DNA of 64,000 nt from Xanthomonas vesicatoria ATCC 35937 (GTDB taxonomy: Bacteria > Pseudomonadota > Gammaproteobacteria > Xanthomonadales > Xanthomonadaceae), in the NCBI RefSeq assembly GCF_001908725.1, contig NZ_CP018725.1:868001-932000 (forward strand), given 5' to 3'. Positions 20,457 through 29,726 of the stretch are shown one piece after another; within the stretch, counting starts at the first letter, position 1, and each line of letters begins with the position of its first letter. The notes beneath the pieces are model-generated. The model did no database searches. It was given only the letters and a program-made list of their open reading frames with translations, and was not told the origin of the DNA. A program made the position numbers and the translations under genes.

Positions 20457-21301
20457 CGCCACTCCGGCTGGTAACGGTCAAGACTGGGTTGGCAGTGCGA
20501 CGGCAGGATCGCCAACTCCGGATGCGCCTGCGACAAACCGTGCAACTGCCGCACGGTGCGCTGAAACGCGCTCCAATCGTGCATCAGCAACCGCGTGGGC
20601 CACGCCGGCCACTGCAGCGTTGCCCAGGTGGCCGACGACCACACCGCATCCGCGCAGAGCAGCACCTCGCGGTCGTGCTGGTCGCGCAACCACACGCCCA
20701 TCTGCCCGGGCACGTGGCCGGGCAGTGGCACGGCGAGCACGCTGCCGTCTTCGAACAGGTCGTACGCCGTGCCCAGGCCCTTCCAGGCCCCGCTCAGCTC
20801 GCGCTGAGGCGCCTGCTCGGCGAACTGCAGGCGCCGATCGAAATCCTCCGGCAGCAGCTGCGGCAGCAAGGCACGACGCAATCCTCCCAGGCGCGAGCAA
20901 GTCCGCAACTGCTGATAGTCCGCGCGCAGACAGATGAAGCGCGCGTTCGGCAGGTCGCGCAGGCCACCCACATGGTCGGCATGGAAATGCGAAATCAGGC
21001 ACCAGCCGATCTCGTCCAGCTGCACACTGCGACGTGCCAGCTGCGCGCGCAGGGTTTCGTGCGTGGGCAGGGTCACCGGGGTGGTCCAGCGATACAGGCG
21101 CTCCGGCCAGGGATCGGTAGCCTGGAAAAAATGCGCGGCATAGCCGGTGTCGTAGAGCATCGCTCCCCGCTGCGGATGCCGGATCAACACGCTCAACGCG
21201 GGAAAGTCCACCGCATGCCAATGGCCGTCTGCACGCACCATGCGCTCGCAATGCCGGCAGTGGCCGACCCGCAACAGCTCAAGAGAGACGCGCACGCGCA
21301 T
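20453..21301 (-). CDS. gumP: GumP, metallo-beta-lactamase fold hydrolase
   Basis: A 282-aa MBL-fold protein with the metal-binding motif HFHADH at residues 105-110 and later His/Asp ligands in LPGHVPGQMG and LLCADAV. The arrangement resembles AHL lactonases and glyoxalase II-like thioesterases. An N-terminal CxxC (Cys15-Cys18, GHCRHC) is unusual for those enzymes. It is coupled to gumO by a one-base stop/start overlap (TGATG). GumP belongs to the historical gum set but is not needed for the known xanthan repeat-unit chemistry. The substrate may be an acyl-thioester or lactone. Confidence 0.88.
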   Translation of the reverse strand: MRVRVSLELLRVGHCRHCERMVRADGHWHAVDFPALSVLIRHPQRGAMLYDTGYAAHFFQATDPWPERLYRWTTPVTLPTHETLRAQLARRSVQLDEIGWCLISHFHADHVGGLRDLPNARFICLRADYQQLRTCSRLGGLRRALLPQLLPEDFDRRLQFAEQAPQRELSGAWKGLGTAYDLFEDGSVLAVPLPGHVPGQMGVWLRDQHDREVLLCADAVWSSATWATLQWPAWPTRLLMHDWSAFQRTVRQLHGLSQAHPELAILPSHCQPSLDRYQPEWR

Positions 21302-22332
21302 CAGTAGCGCAACACCATGCCGCCAATCGCCAGACCGGCGCCGGTGCCGAGGAGCGCGATCACGTCGCCGCGTTGCAACTGCCCATCGACGCAGGCGTGA
21401 TGCAAGGCGTGCGGGAGCGAAGCGGCCACCTGGTTGCCGGTGGCGTGCAGGATGCGCACGACCTGCTCGCTGCGTAGCCCCAGCGATTGCACCACGTGAT
21501 CCAGTCCGCCACCGGAGGCCTGGTGCGGCACCAGGTAGCGCAGCTGCGGCACAGTGACGCCGGCCTCGTGCAGCAACTGCTGCCAGAACGCCGGCAGATG
21601 CCGCGCAGCAAAGCGGTAGGCGCTGCGCCCATCCATCCAGAACGTGCGCGACGCATCGGCTGCGCTGTGCTGTGTCTGCGCTGCGCGGGTACCGCCGCCG
21701 CGAATGCGGCACACGTCCGCGCCGCTGCCGTAGCTGGACAGACGACTGGACAGCAACGCCGAACCGTCATCGGCGCTGCTGCGCCCGACCACCACGGCCG
21801 CAGCGCCATCGCCGAACAGACCGGCGGTGGCCGGTACTGTGTCGTCCAGACCGGCCGAGGCCACTTCGCTGGAGACGATCAACACGCGCTGGTAGCGGCC
21901 CAGCGCCAGTGCGTTGGCGGCCATGTCCAGCGCCACCACAAAGCTCAGGCAGGTTGCATTGACGTCGAACGCGGGAATGCCGGAATCGCCAAGCCCGAGT
22001 GCGCGCTGGATCAGCACCGCCTGGCAAGGAATGGGCTGCTCCATCACGCTGCAGGCAGAGATCAGGCAATCGATCTGGCTGCTGTCGATGCCCGCGTTGG
22101 CCAATGCCTGCTGCGCGGCGGCGGCCCCCATCGACGATGCGGTCTCGCCCTCGCCGACGTAATGGCGCGTGGCGACTCCCAGGCGCGCGAAGGTGGTGCC
22201 GGCCGGCAATTGCCAGCGCGCATCCAGCTCATGCGAAGTGACTTCCCTGGCCGGGACGTGGCGCCCGGTACCGAGGATGCGCAGCGGCAATGCGTTCAAC
22301 GCGGAGCTCTCTGTGAACAAGGCGCGCAGCAT
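21301..22332 (-). CDS. gumO: GumO, beta-ketoacyl-ACP synthase III family
   Basis: A 343-aa thiolase-fold condensing enzyme with a complete KAS III triad: Cys128 (NATCLSF), His270 (LVPHQASG) and Asn300 (HATGNQVAAS). It should condense an acyl thioester with a malonyl- or acyl-thioester. It is distinct from the housekeeping FabH because it lies in a coupled operon with an MBL hydrolase, an SDR, an alpha/beta-hydrolase-like protein and two glycosyltransferases. Whether the product is a beta-keto acid or a long-chain ketone is unknown. No link to xanthan synthesis is evident from the sequence. Confidence 0.9.
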   Translation of the reverse strand: MLRALFTESSALNALPLRILGTGRHVPAREVTSHELDARWQLPAGTTFARLGVATRHYVGEGETASSMGAAAAQQALANAGIDSSQIDCLISACSVMEQPIPCQAVLIQRALGLGDSGIPAFDVNATCLSFVVALDMAANALALGRYQRVLIVSSEVASAGLDDTVPATAGLFGDGAAAVVVGRSSADDGSALLSSRLSSYGSGADVCRIRGGGTRAAQTQHSAADASRTFWMDGRSAYRFAARHLPAFWQQLLHEAGVTVPQLRYLVPHQASGGGLDHVVQSLGLRSEQVVRILHATGNQVAASLPHALHHACVDGQLQRGDVIALLGTGAGLAIGGMVLRY

Positions 22333-22525
22333 ACCGTGGCTGCCTGGGCTGGCCTAACCCAAGGTGGCGGCGATCACGTGGCGGCCAGCGCGCGCTGTCG
22401 GTGATCGTAATCGGGGTTCGCTCGACTGCTGCCTGGCGACTGGCAACTGGTCTTCCCCGCAGCTGGTAACGCACGCTGTGGCGCTTGGCCTCCTTCCCCG
22501 GCGGCTTTACGACGCGCGCATGCGC

Positions 22526-23539
22526 TCAAGGCGCCTCCACCTCGTACCCAAGCGCCTGCAGTCGCGCCAGATAGCCATCCGGCGTGGTCATGCGGCTGAT
22601 CGGCAGCACTGCGAACGTGCTGCGATTGCGCTGCAGCGCGGTGGTGGCGATGCCGAGCCAATGCTCGCGCATGCGCCGCTCCAGATCGTCGACGCCGCGC
22701 TTTCTGGCGGCGCCGGAGCTGGCCATCGCGCTCATGCACGCCGCTTGCGGATCTTCGCGCGGCAGTTGACGCAAGGCCTCGATATCGCCCACCGACCAGG
22801 CGTTGGCGCGCTCGACCATGGTCGGCAGATCGCGCTCCACGGTGACCAGAATGCTGCGAAAGCAGTCAGTATCGTCCATGCCGCCGGCACGGAACTCCTT
22901 GAGCGCCTGACGCGGGTCCTTGATCTTGTAGTCCAGCGTGGTGGACGTGGGCTTGATGCCTGCGCGCTTGGCCGCGCGTTCCACCACCGACCAGATCACC
23001 GGCGAACGGGCAAGGCCGGAACGCTTGATCGCGGCCTGATACAACTCGCCGGCTGCCAGCATCGGGCGTTTGCGCTCCACGCCGCGATCGCTGCCGATAT
23101 AGCGCGCCTTGGCCACGCTCCAGCGCGCATACAACTCGGCCGGCAACACGTCACGCAGTTCGCGGTCGTCTTCATTCTTCATCGCCTTCATCGCCGATGG
23201 CAGCAAGGTCAGCTTGCCGAAAAAGCCCATGTCCGCATCGATCTGCACGGTCGGCGCCATCAGCACCTGCTGGGATTGGCCGATGATGGTTTGCACTTCG
23301 GTCGACTGCCATTGCAGCCGTTTCGGCAAGGGCGACAAGGTGCCCAGGATCCACAACACGTGGTCGCCCTTGCTGACCTTCCACAACCCCGGACCGGGCT
23401 GCACGCCACGCACGACCATGGCCTCCAGGTCGACCACCGGCGGTGGTGCGGCCGAGGTTTGCGGCGCACGCTCGCTGCCAGCGGCCAGCATCGATGCCAG
23501 CATCAAGCCGGCGCCCCATAACGTTGCGCTGTATCGCAT
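22526..23539 (-). CDS. gumN: GumN, TraB/PrgY/GumN family protein
   Basis: A 337-aa protein of the TraB/GumN family, which shares a distant Tiki-protease-like fold. An N-terminal signal sequence (residues 1-21) suggests export. The family GTLSPLPK (first GT motif) is seen after VLWIL, and the later FAVLPISRMT is the C-terminal strand-turn with the conserved residues. The family GX2H motif is not seen: the position reads GTLSP. If that His is truly absent, catalysis may be lost. The start is ATG 23539. The gene is separated by 193 bp from gumO, so it may be a separate transcription unit. Confidence 0.85.
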   Translation of the reverse strand: MRYSATLWGAGLMLASMLAAGSERAPQTSAAPPPVVDLEAMVVRGVQPGPGLWKVSKGDHVLWILGTLSPLPKRLQWQSTEVQTIIGQSQQVLMAPTVQIDADMGFFGKLTLLPSAMKAMKNEDDRELRDVLPAELYARWSVAKARYIGSDRGVERKRPMLAAGELYQAAIKRSGLARSPVIWSVVERAAKRAGIKPTSTTLDYKIKDPRQALKEFRAGGMDDTDCFRSILVTVERDLPTMVERANAWSVGDIEALRQLPREDPQAACMSAMASSGAARKRGVDDLERRMREHWLGIATTALQRNRSTFAVLPISRMTTPDGYLARLQALGYEVEAP

Positions 23540-23631
23540 CACGTGTTGCCCCCTGTTTGAAGCGGACAGTACGCCAAGCCCGCAAGCGCCGCGTTAGGGA
23601 AGCGTTCGGCCGCGCACCGTGCGGCGATCGG

Positions 23632-24093
23632 TCAGCGTGGGGCCAGTGCTGCCAGGTGCTCGGCCAATGGCGAGGCGGCGTCGAGCAGCGCAAATCCTTC
23701 CCACACAAATCCTGGCGACACCGTGCAGCCCACCAGAGTGAACTCGCCCAGCGAACGTGCCGCCTGCCAGTGCCCTGCGGGGACCACGTGCATCGGCTCG
23801 CCGCGTTCGGCGGCGTCCAGCACCAGCCGTTGCAGCTGCCCGCCGGCTTCGTCGTAGATCAGTAGTTCCAGCGCATCGCCTTGTTGCCAATGCCAGCTTT
23901 CCTCGGCATCGACACGATGCCAGGCGCTGGATTCGCCGGCGGCGAGCAAAAAACGGATCGCAGTCAGCGCCGGGCGGATCAGGCCGTTGTCGCTGATCTG
24001 GCGCTCGGAGGCATACACGCGGCGGAAGTGCCCGCCTTCCGGATGCGGCGACAGGTCGAGCGAGCGGATCACGGCGGCGGCGGTCGGATGCAT
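23632..24093 (-). CDS. DUF985 (cupin_5) family protein
   Basis: A 153-aa single-domain cupin. It begins with the DUF985 signature SLDLSPHPEGGHFRRVYAS, then SSAWHRVDAEESWHWQQGDALEL with metal-ligand-like His residues, and GCTVSPGFVWEGFALLD near the end. Related proteins are sugar-binding or isomerase-like cupins of uncertain role. It lies between gumN and gumM, transcribed in the same direction, and is not part of the classic gum set. Cytoplasmic. Confidence 0.88.
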   Translation of the reverse strand: MHPTAAAVIRSLDLSPHPEGGHFRRVYASERQISDNGLIRPALTAIRFLLAAGESSAWHRVDAEESWHWQQGDALELLIYDEAGGQLQRLVLDAAERGEPMHVVPAGHWQAARSLGEFTLVGCTVSPGFVWEGFALLDAASPLAEHLAALAPR

Positions 24094-24272
24094 GCGTGCC
24101 TTCTAAGAGCGGCTGACCACCCATAGCGAGCGGTCGTCAGGTGGGTGCGGACGGCGCGGAGGAACCGCAGTGTACGAGCGATAGATGCCGATTCCGAGCA
24201 CCGGCCGCACCCGCCTGGCGGCCGCGCCGTAGTCATGTGAGCTGCTCCAAGCCCACAGACCATCACCCTGCA

Positions 24273-25067
24273 TCAAGGCAGGTGTTTGCCCGCGCGCAGG
24301 CAGGTGCGGAAGAACACCAGCAGATCCCAGCTGTAGCGCTTGAGCAGGCGACGCGGCTCGTTGAGCAGGCGATACATCCACTCCATGTGCAACCGGCGTA
24401 CCCAATCCGGCGCGCGCTTGGCGGTACCCGACAGAAAATCAAGCAATGCACCGACGCCGAACACCAGCGGCACGCGCAGTGCCTGGCTATGATCGAGGAT
24501 CCAGCGCTCCTGCAAGGGGTTGCCGAACGCCACCAGCAGCACATCGGCGCCCGAGCGGTTGATGCGCTCGGCAAGACCTTCGCCCGCCGCGGCAAATTCG
24601 CCGTAGCCGTCGCACATGCCCACTACCTGTTGCCCCAAGGTGCCGGTCAAGGTGGCAGCGGCGGTCTTGCCTACGCCGGGCCGCCCGCCAAGCAGGAAGA
24701 ACTTGAGCGGTTGCGCTGCTTCGCGGCACAAATACGGAATCAGATCGGTGCCGTTGAGATTGCCGGCAAAGCGGCGGCCATGAATCAGCCGCGCCGCCAA
24801 GTCCATGCCGATCCCGTCGTTGACGATGCGCACGCTGGGCTCGCGCATGCGCATCCGCAGCGCCTGGCACTGCACGACGAAGTTGGTGTTGGCGAAGAAC
24901 ACCCGGCGCGGCTGTTGCGCGGCCAATGCATGGAACAGATCCAGCGCGAATGCTTCCTGGGTGGTGGACAACACCGGAAACCCACCCAGTGGAATCACCA
25001 CGCCCGGCGGCGTGTCGACCGCGGCGACGGTCGTTGTTTCGCTGTCCACGCGCTGGCCCTGCATCAT
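24273..25067 (-). CDS. gumM: GumM, beta-1,4-glucosyltransferase
   Basis: Adds the second glucose to glucose-PP-undecaprenol, giving the cellobiose stem of the xanthan repeat. The 264-aa protein belongs to the WecG/TagA/CpsF family (GT26), with signatures FANTNFVVQ, IVNDGIGMDLAAR and LLVAFGNPLQERWI, and the C-terminal RRLHMEWMYRLLNEPRRL membrane-associating tail. It follows gumL by 4 bp. Length and sequence agree with the known protein. Confidence 0.95.
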   Translation of the reverse strand: MMQGQRVDSETTTVAAVDTPPGVVIPLGGFPVLSTTQEAFALDLFHALAAQQPRRVFFANTNFVVQCQALRMRMREPSVRIVNDGIGMDLAARLIHGRRFAGNLNGTDLIPYLCREAAQPLKFFLLGGRPGVGKTAAATLTGTLGQQVVGMCDGYGEFAAAGEGLAERINRSGADVLLVAFGNPLQERWILDHSQALRVPLVFGVGALLDFLSGTAKRAPDWVRRLHMEWMYRLLNEPRRLLKRYSWDLLVFFRTCLRAGKHLP

Positions 25068-25071
25068 CGAA

Positions 25072-25866
25072 TCACCAAAGGTCGTAAGGGAATGCGGCCA
25101 GCAGCCCGGCCTGCAGTTTTTCCAGATCGAACGTGCCGTTGCCGCCTAGCGTCAGACACTCTTCGACGTTGTTGCCCGAGTCCCACTGCGTGCGGCCGGT
25201 GCCGTAATAGTAGTCGTCGTACTTGAAGCGATCTTCGCCATTGCCCCAGTCCAGGTATACCGCCGGGATGCCATAGGCCTCGGCCAGGATCAGGCCATGC
25301 AGCGAACTGCTGACCACCAACTCAGCGCCCAACAGCTGGCTCATGAAGGTCGCCGGCTTGACGTTGGGAAACACCAGATGGTCTGCGTACGCGCTGTACT
25401 TTTCGACCGGCTCGTTGAAATGCGGAACGATGGCGAACGGACGCTTCTTGACCGTGCCGAGTGCGTCGGCCGGAAAGAACATCGGGGTCAGCAGACCAGG
25501 GTCGCCGTAGACTTCGGGTACCGCGATGCCACGGTCCAGCAGAAATTGACGGGTCTTGGGCCCGCGCACCGCCCGCACGTCGAGCGTGCTGAAGGTGTTG
25601 CGCTCGGCCGGAATCTTGCCGTTGATGCCGCTGCCCCAGACGGTGTCGCCATCTTTGGCAAAGTGCAGCACCGAACCGATCGCGATCAGCTTCTTGCTGA
25701 GATCACGCTTCTCGATCAGGGTCTTGTCCTGCAACGAAAGCACACAGGACACGATCACCTTGGACAGGTGATCCCCCATGTTGACGCCAGCGTTCTTCGG
25801 CTGCCACCAGAACAGTGCGCGACGTTCTGCATGTTCTATCCACTTTTGCAGCAAAGCGTTGGCCAT
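25072..25866 (-). CDS. gumL: GumL, ketal pyruvate transferase
   Basis: Adds a pyruvate ketal from phosphoenolpyruvate to the terminal mannose of the xanthan side chain. The 264-aa cytoplasmic protein is of the polysaccharide pyruvyl transferase family: KTRQFLLDRGI, the conserved His in IVPHFNEP, and VSSSLHGLILAEAYGIPAVYLDW, a strong family hallmark. It is preceded by gumK (41 bp apart) and followed directly by gumM. Confidence 0.95.
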   Translation of the reverse strand: MANALLQKWIEHAERRALFWWQPKNAGVNMGDHLSKVIVSCVLSLQDKTLIEKRDLSKKLIAIGSVLHFAKDGDTVWGSGINGKIPAERNTFSTLDVRAVRGPKTRQFLLDRGIAVPEVYGDPGLLTPMFFPADALGTVKKRPFAIVPHFNEPVEKYSAYADHLVFPNVKPATFMSQLLGAELVVSSSLHGLILAEAYGIPAVYLDWGNGEDRFKYDDYYYGTGRTQWDSGNNVEECLTLGGNGTFDLEKLQAGLLAAFPYDLW

Positions 25867-25907
25867 AAAGGGGGGTCTCCTGTCTCAAGCGGGTGAGGTG
25901 CGTTGCA

Positions 25908-27110
25908 TCAATGCGAGAGCGCAGCCTCCGAGGAAGCACGCGCGGCTGCGCCGGTGTGCTGCGGATACAAACGGGTTTCCGGATACGCGGCTGGATCCAG
26001 TACACGGTCGGTGGTGTCGGACCAGTTCAAACATTGGCGGTAACGCACATGCGGCGCGTCCAGCGCCTGCCCGATTGCAGCAACGATCGAATCGGCATTG
26101 CCTGGCGTGTAACCAAAGCGCGACTGCTGGTAAGGCCCGACCACTGCATTCGGACACACCGCAGGCAAGCCAAAAAAATCGTATTGCAACAGCTTCATCG
26201 AGCTATCGGCCAGATACACCGGCACCTGCTCCGACGCGTACGGCGCGATGCCGAACCGCGCGTGCTTGATGTAGCCGATCGTCTCGACGTGCTTCATTTC
26301 ACCATAGACGACGACGTTATCGCCATAGCTCGGGTGACGGCCCATGCCCGACCCGATCACATGAAACGTGACCTGCGGAAACGCCTTGCTGGCAACGACG
26401 AAGAAGTCCGGATCGAACAACATCGACCCCACTGCCACCGCGTGAATTCCTTCGCCGTACGGCGATGGGTCACCCAGCTGATCCAGGTTGTGATCCACGC
26501 CGTGCCCAACGTGATAGACGTTATCGCGGCTTGCAATCTCTTCGGCCATGGCCGGCGACACCAGCGCGATGACATCCAGGGTGGGCGCAACCCGGTCGAA
26601 TTCGCGTTCGATGTAGGAGGCCACGTTGATCGTGCTCAACCCATCGGAGGCGCGATACACCAGCTTGGCGGCGGGATTGGTGCGCTTGGCCAGTTCGATA
26701 AAGGCCACGGCGATGCCACTTTCGAACACGATGACATCGGCCTCGCGCATCCAGTCCAGCAGTTGCTTCGGCGGATGTGCGGCATACCAGCGGAACATCG
26801 CGTCTTCGACAGACTGCAGCCACGACCGGCGCGTATTGAACGGATGCACCGTGGTGCGCCACAGATAGCAGTCCACGCCCTTGTGCGACACCACGGTATT
26901 GGCGGTGTCGTCCAGCGGCAGACGCATATCGCCCTTCATCCGCGACAACCTGCTGTAACGCAACGAGAAAAATCGCGTCGTCCCGCGCTGCGCGAGCTGA
27001 TCGGTGATGAAGTGGATGTTGGCGCGGCGCGGCGTGCGGTAATCGTGTGCGGACAAGACCAGATAGCAAGGCCGGCGAATGCCGGAAGCAGCGGCGGGTG
27101 TTTCGCTCAT
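25908..27110 (-). CDS. gumK: GumK, beta-1,2-glucuronosyltransferase
   Basis: Transfers glucuronic acid from UDP-GlcA to the inner mannose of the lipid-linked trisaccharide. The 400-aa length matches the crystallised Xanthomonas enzyme, a GT-B fold monotopic membrane protein (GT70). Regions seen include [19 protein letters not shown] at the acceptor domain and [18 protein letters not shown] in the donor domain. The 64-bp gap after gumJ leaves room for a ribosome-binding site. Confidence 0.95.
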   Translation of the reverse strand: MSETPAAASGIRRPCYLVLSAHDYRTPRRANIHFITDQLAQRGTTRFFSLRYSRLSRMKGDMRLPLDDTANTVVSHKGVDCYLWRTTVHPFNTRRSWLQSVEDAMFRWYAAHPPKQLLDWMREADVIVFESGIAVAFIELAKRTNPAAKLVYRASDGLSTINVASYIEREFDRVAPTLDVIALVSPAMAEEIASRDNVYHVGHGVDHNLDQLGDPSPYGEGIHAVAVGSMLFDPDFFVVASKAFPQVTFHVIGSGMGRHPSYGDNVVVYGEMKHVETIGYIKHARFGIAPYASEQVPVYLADSSMKLLQYDFFGLPAVCPNAVVGPYQQSRFGYTPGNADSIVAAIGQALDAPHVRYRQCLNWSDTTDRVLDPAAYPETRLYPQHTGAAARASSEAALSH

Positions 27111-27174
27111 GGGCCGTGTCCTATGAATGAGTGGGTCAAATCATGCTCGAATGCAGGCGAAGACGATGTCGATC

Positions 27175-28680
27175 TCATCGACGTGCCTTGGCCTGACTCA
27201 GCAACTTGCGGATGTTGACGATGGAGATCACGTCGCGACGGAACGACGGCCAGATGCCCAGCATCAGCAGGCACACCACGGCCATCGCCGCTGCACCTGC
27301 GGCCAGTTGCTGCCAGAGCGGGCCGCCGACGGTGATCGAGGCGTAGTACGCGCAGGCACCAGCGACGCCGTAAGCCACCATTGCGCGTACCGCATTGGTG
27401 AACAGCACGCCCACCGGCGTATCGGAAATCTTGCCGACCCAGATCAGCGACAGCGGCCAGGTCACCAGCAACCCGAACGAATAGCCGATGGCGACCCCCA
27501 TCGCGCCCCAGCGCGAACCGACAAAGATGCAGGCAATCAACACGATGCGGCTGACCAGCGAAAACAGCAACTGCTCGCGCATCAAACCGCGTGCCAGGAA
27601 CACCCAATACGTGGCATAGGACGCAGTCTGGAAAATACCACCCAGCGCGAGCACCTGGAACAACGGCACTGCCTCGCGCCATTGTTCGCCCAGCACCAGC
27701 ACGATCAACGGCATCGCCACCGCGCAGGCGAACGAAAACAGCGCCACGATCAGGTGCACCATCACGGTCTGCCCACGCAGCAGGAACGCACTGAAACGCT
27801 CGCGGTCGTCCTGCAACTGCGACAGCACCGGCAACGCCACGCTGGTCGCAGGTGCATTGATCTGGTTCAACGGCATCATCAACAGCTGGAACGCGCGGTT
27901 GTACAGACCCAGCGCATCGGGCCCGGTACGCCAGCCGATGATCACCTGCCCCACATTGCGGCTTGCGTATCCCAGCAACTGCGCGGCCATCAGGTTCCAG
28001 CCGAAACTCATGAAATCGCGCATCGGTGCAGAACGTTGATAGCCACCAGGCAGCCAACGCGCGCAGCTGCCGGCGATCACCAGGTTGACCACTGCCTGCA
28101 CCACCTGTTGCACCACCAGCGCCCAATAGCCCCACCCCAGCAGCGCGGCAACGACGGCAGCACCCAAACCCAGCACCTGCGAGCCCACATCGCTCAGCGC
28201 TACCTGCCCGAAGCGCAGCCCACGGCTCAGATGCGCGCGGTACTGGGTGGTCATGCCATTGATCAGGAACGTCACCGCAAGCGCCTGCGAGATCGTGACC
28301 AGCGCCGGCTCTTTATAGAAGTTGGCGATCACATGCGACGATGCGAATACCAGCACCGACAGCGCCAGGCCGATACCGCTGTTGATCCAGAACAGGTTGT
28401 CGCGCTGTTCGCGGCTGACGTGTTTGGCCTGCACCGCGGCGGCCGACAAGCCGAAATCGCGCAGGATCTCGGCTGCACCGACAATCGCGGTGACCATCGC
28501 CATCAACCCGTAGTCGTAGGGCGTCAACAAGCGTGCCAGCAGGATGATGCCGCCGAATTGCACGACCATCTTGGCCGACTGGCCCAACATGGTCACCGCG
28601 GCACCGCCAGCGGCGCGCGAGCCGAGGCTGCGCTGCGGCGGCGGGGTTGGAGAGGACGTCGTGGGAGTTTCCGCGGTCAC
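27175..28680 (-). CDS. gumJ: GumJ, xanthan repeat-unit flippase (Wzx type)
   Basis: A 501-aa polytopic inner-membrane protein of the MATE/Wzx superfamily that moves the undecaprenyl-PP pentasaccharide to the periplasmic face. About 14 hydrophobic helices are visible, e.g. GGIILLARLLTPYDYGLMA near the N-terminus and FGLLVTWPLSLIWVGK in the second half. The start is GTG 28680: its GTGA overlaps the gumI stop, and the preceding in-frame residues belong to another reading context. The length is near the published ~498 aa. Confidence 0.94.
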   Translation of the reverse strand: MTAETPTTSSPTPPPQRSLGSRAAGGAAVTMLGQSAKMVVQFGGIILLARLLTPYDYGLMAMVTAIVGAAEILRDFGLSAAAVQAKHVSREQRDNLFWINSGIGLALSVLVFASSHVIANFYKEPALVTISQALAVTFLINGMTTQYRAHLSRGLRFGQVALSDVGSQVLGLGAAVVAALLGWGYWALVVQQVVQAVVNLVIAGSCARWLPGGYQRSAPMRDFMSFGWNLMAAQLLGYASRNVGQVIIGWRTGPDALGLYNRAFQLLMMPLNQINAPATSVALPVLSQLQDDRERFSAFLLRGQTVMVHLIVALFSFACAVAMPLIVLVLGEQWREAVPLFQVLALGGIFQTASYATYWVFLARGLMREQLLFSLVSRIVLIACIFVGSRWGAMGVAIGYSFGLLVTWPLSLIWVGKISDTPVGVLFTNAVRAMVAYGVAGACAYYASITVGGPLWQQLAAGAAAMAVVCLLMLGIWPSFRRDVISIVNIRKLLSQAKARR

Positions 28681-29726
28681 AGCGCAGCGTCTCCATCCTT
28701 GCCCAGCGCTTCGAGGTAGGTGCGGTAATGCAGCTGACCGATGCGCGGCCAATCACGTTGCGACAGATCCGGTGCCGGCCCACGTGGTGCAGCGCGCACC
28801 GTGTCGAGCATGCCGGTCAACAGCGCCGCATCGAACTCGCCTTCGTACAGAAACACCCAGCCCGGCCCCACTTCTTCGGCAATCGCCGCATTGGATTCGC
28901 TCCACGGTGCCAGCACCGGGCGCGCCAACGACAACGCCAGCAGCAGCGTGCCGGAGTTGTGCATCTGCCGGTACGGCAACACCACCAACTCGGCCTCGCT
29001 GACCTCGCGCGCCAGCACCGGCTCTTCGACATAGGCAAGCAAGGCGCTGATGCGCGGATCCTGCGCACTGGCTTCTTCCACCAGCGTGCGCATCTGCGGG
29101 GTGGCCGGGTTACCGACGATGCGCAGATTCAGCCGCGGATCGCGGACCTCGCGCATGACCTCCAGCAGCGTTTCCACACCCTTGTACGGACGGATCAGCC
29201 CGAAGTGCAGTAGCCGCCCCGGCACCGTGGTGCCTTGCGGCATCGTCGCGAACCAGTCGCGGTAGTGGCCATGCAGGATGGTGTCGGTGAACGGCGGGCG
29301 CGCCGGGGTGGTGGCGTTGATGCGAATCCAGCGACGGGTCAGGCGATCGATCCAGCGCAACAGGCTGCGCTCGCGCCACCCGCGATCTTCGTGCGGTGCC
29401 AGATTGTGCAAGGTGCGCACCACCGGCGTGGCAGTGACCTGCAACTTCAACAGCAATAATGCCGCGCAAAGCTGCTTGGCCAATGTGCCCACGGCGCTGG
29501 GATGGCGCAGCAGGTATTCGGGCCAGTGCAGATGCAGCACGTCGTAGTGCGACAGCAAGGCATCGCGCATCGAGAAAAAACGCGGCTGCACTGCATCGGG
29601 CAATGCGTCGTAGAGCTGGGTCAGGTACGGGTTGGTGCTGGCATTGGGCTTTTCGGTAGAGAACAACACCGTGATCTGCGGCGTGGTCGCCACACGTGTC
29701 ATCGATGCCGATGCAAGCGCGCTCAT
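28677..29726 (-). CDS. gumI: GumI, beta-1,4-mannosyltransferase (outer mannose)
   Basis: Adds the terminal mannose to the lipid-linked tetrasaccharide. The 349-aa GT-B-type protein (GT94) contains DVLHLHWPEYLL, RTLHNLAPHEDRGWRE, LLHFGLIRPYKGVETLLE and LVVLPYRQMHNSGTLLLAL. The last resembles the donor-binding end of GT4-like enzymes. The start overlaps gumH by 4 bp and the end overlaps gumJ, so translation is coupled on both sides. Confidence 0.95.
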   Translation of the reverse strand: MSALASASMTRVATTPQITVLFSTEKPNASTNPYLTQLYDALPDAVQPRFFSMRDALLSHYDVLHLHWPEYLLRHPSAVGTLAKQLCAALLLLKLQVTATPVVRTLHNLAPHEDRGWRERSLLRWIDRLTRRWIRINATTPARPPFTDTILHGHYRDWFATMPQGTTVPGRLLHFGLIRPYKGVETLLEVMREVRDPRLNLRIVGNPATPQMRTLVEEASAQDPRISALLAYVEEPVLAREVSEAELVVLPYRQMHNSGTLLLALSLARPVLAPWSESNAAIAEEVGPGWVFLYEGEFDAALLTGMLDTVRAAPRGPAPDLSQRDWPRIGQLHYRTYLEALGKDGDAAL

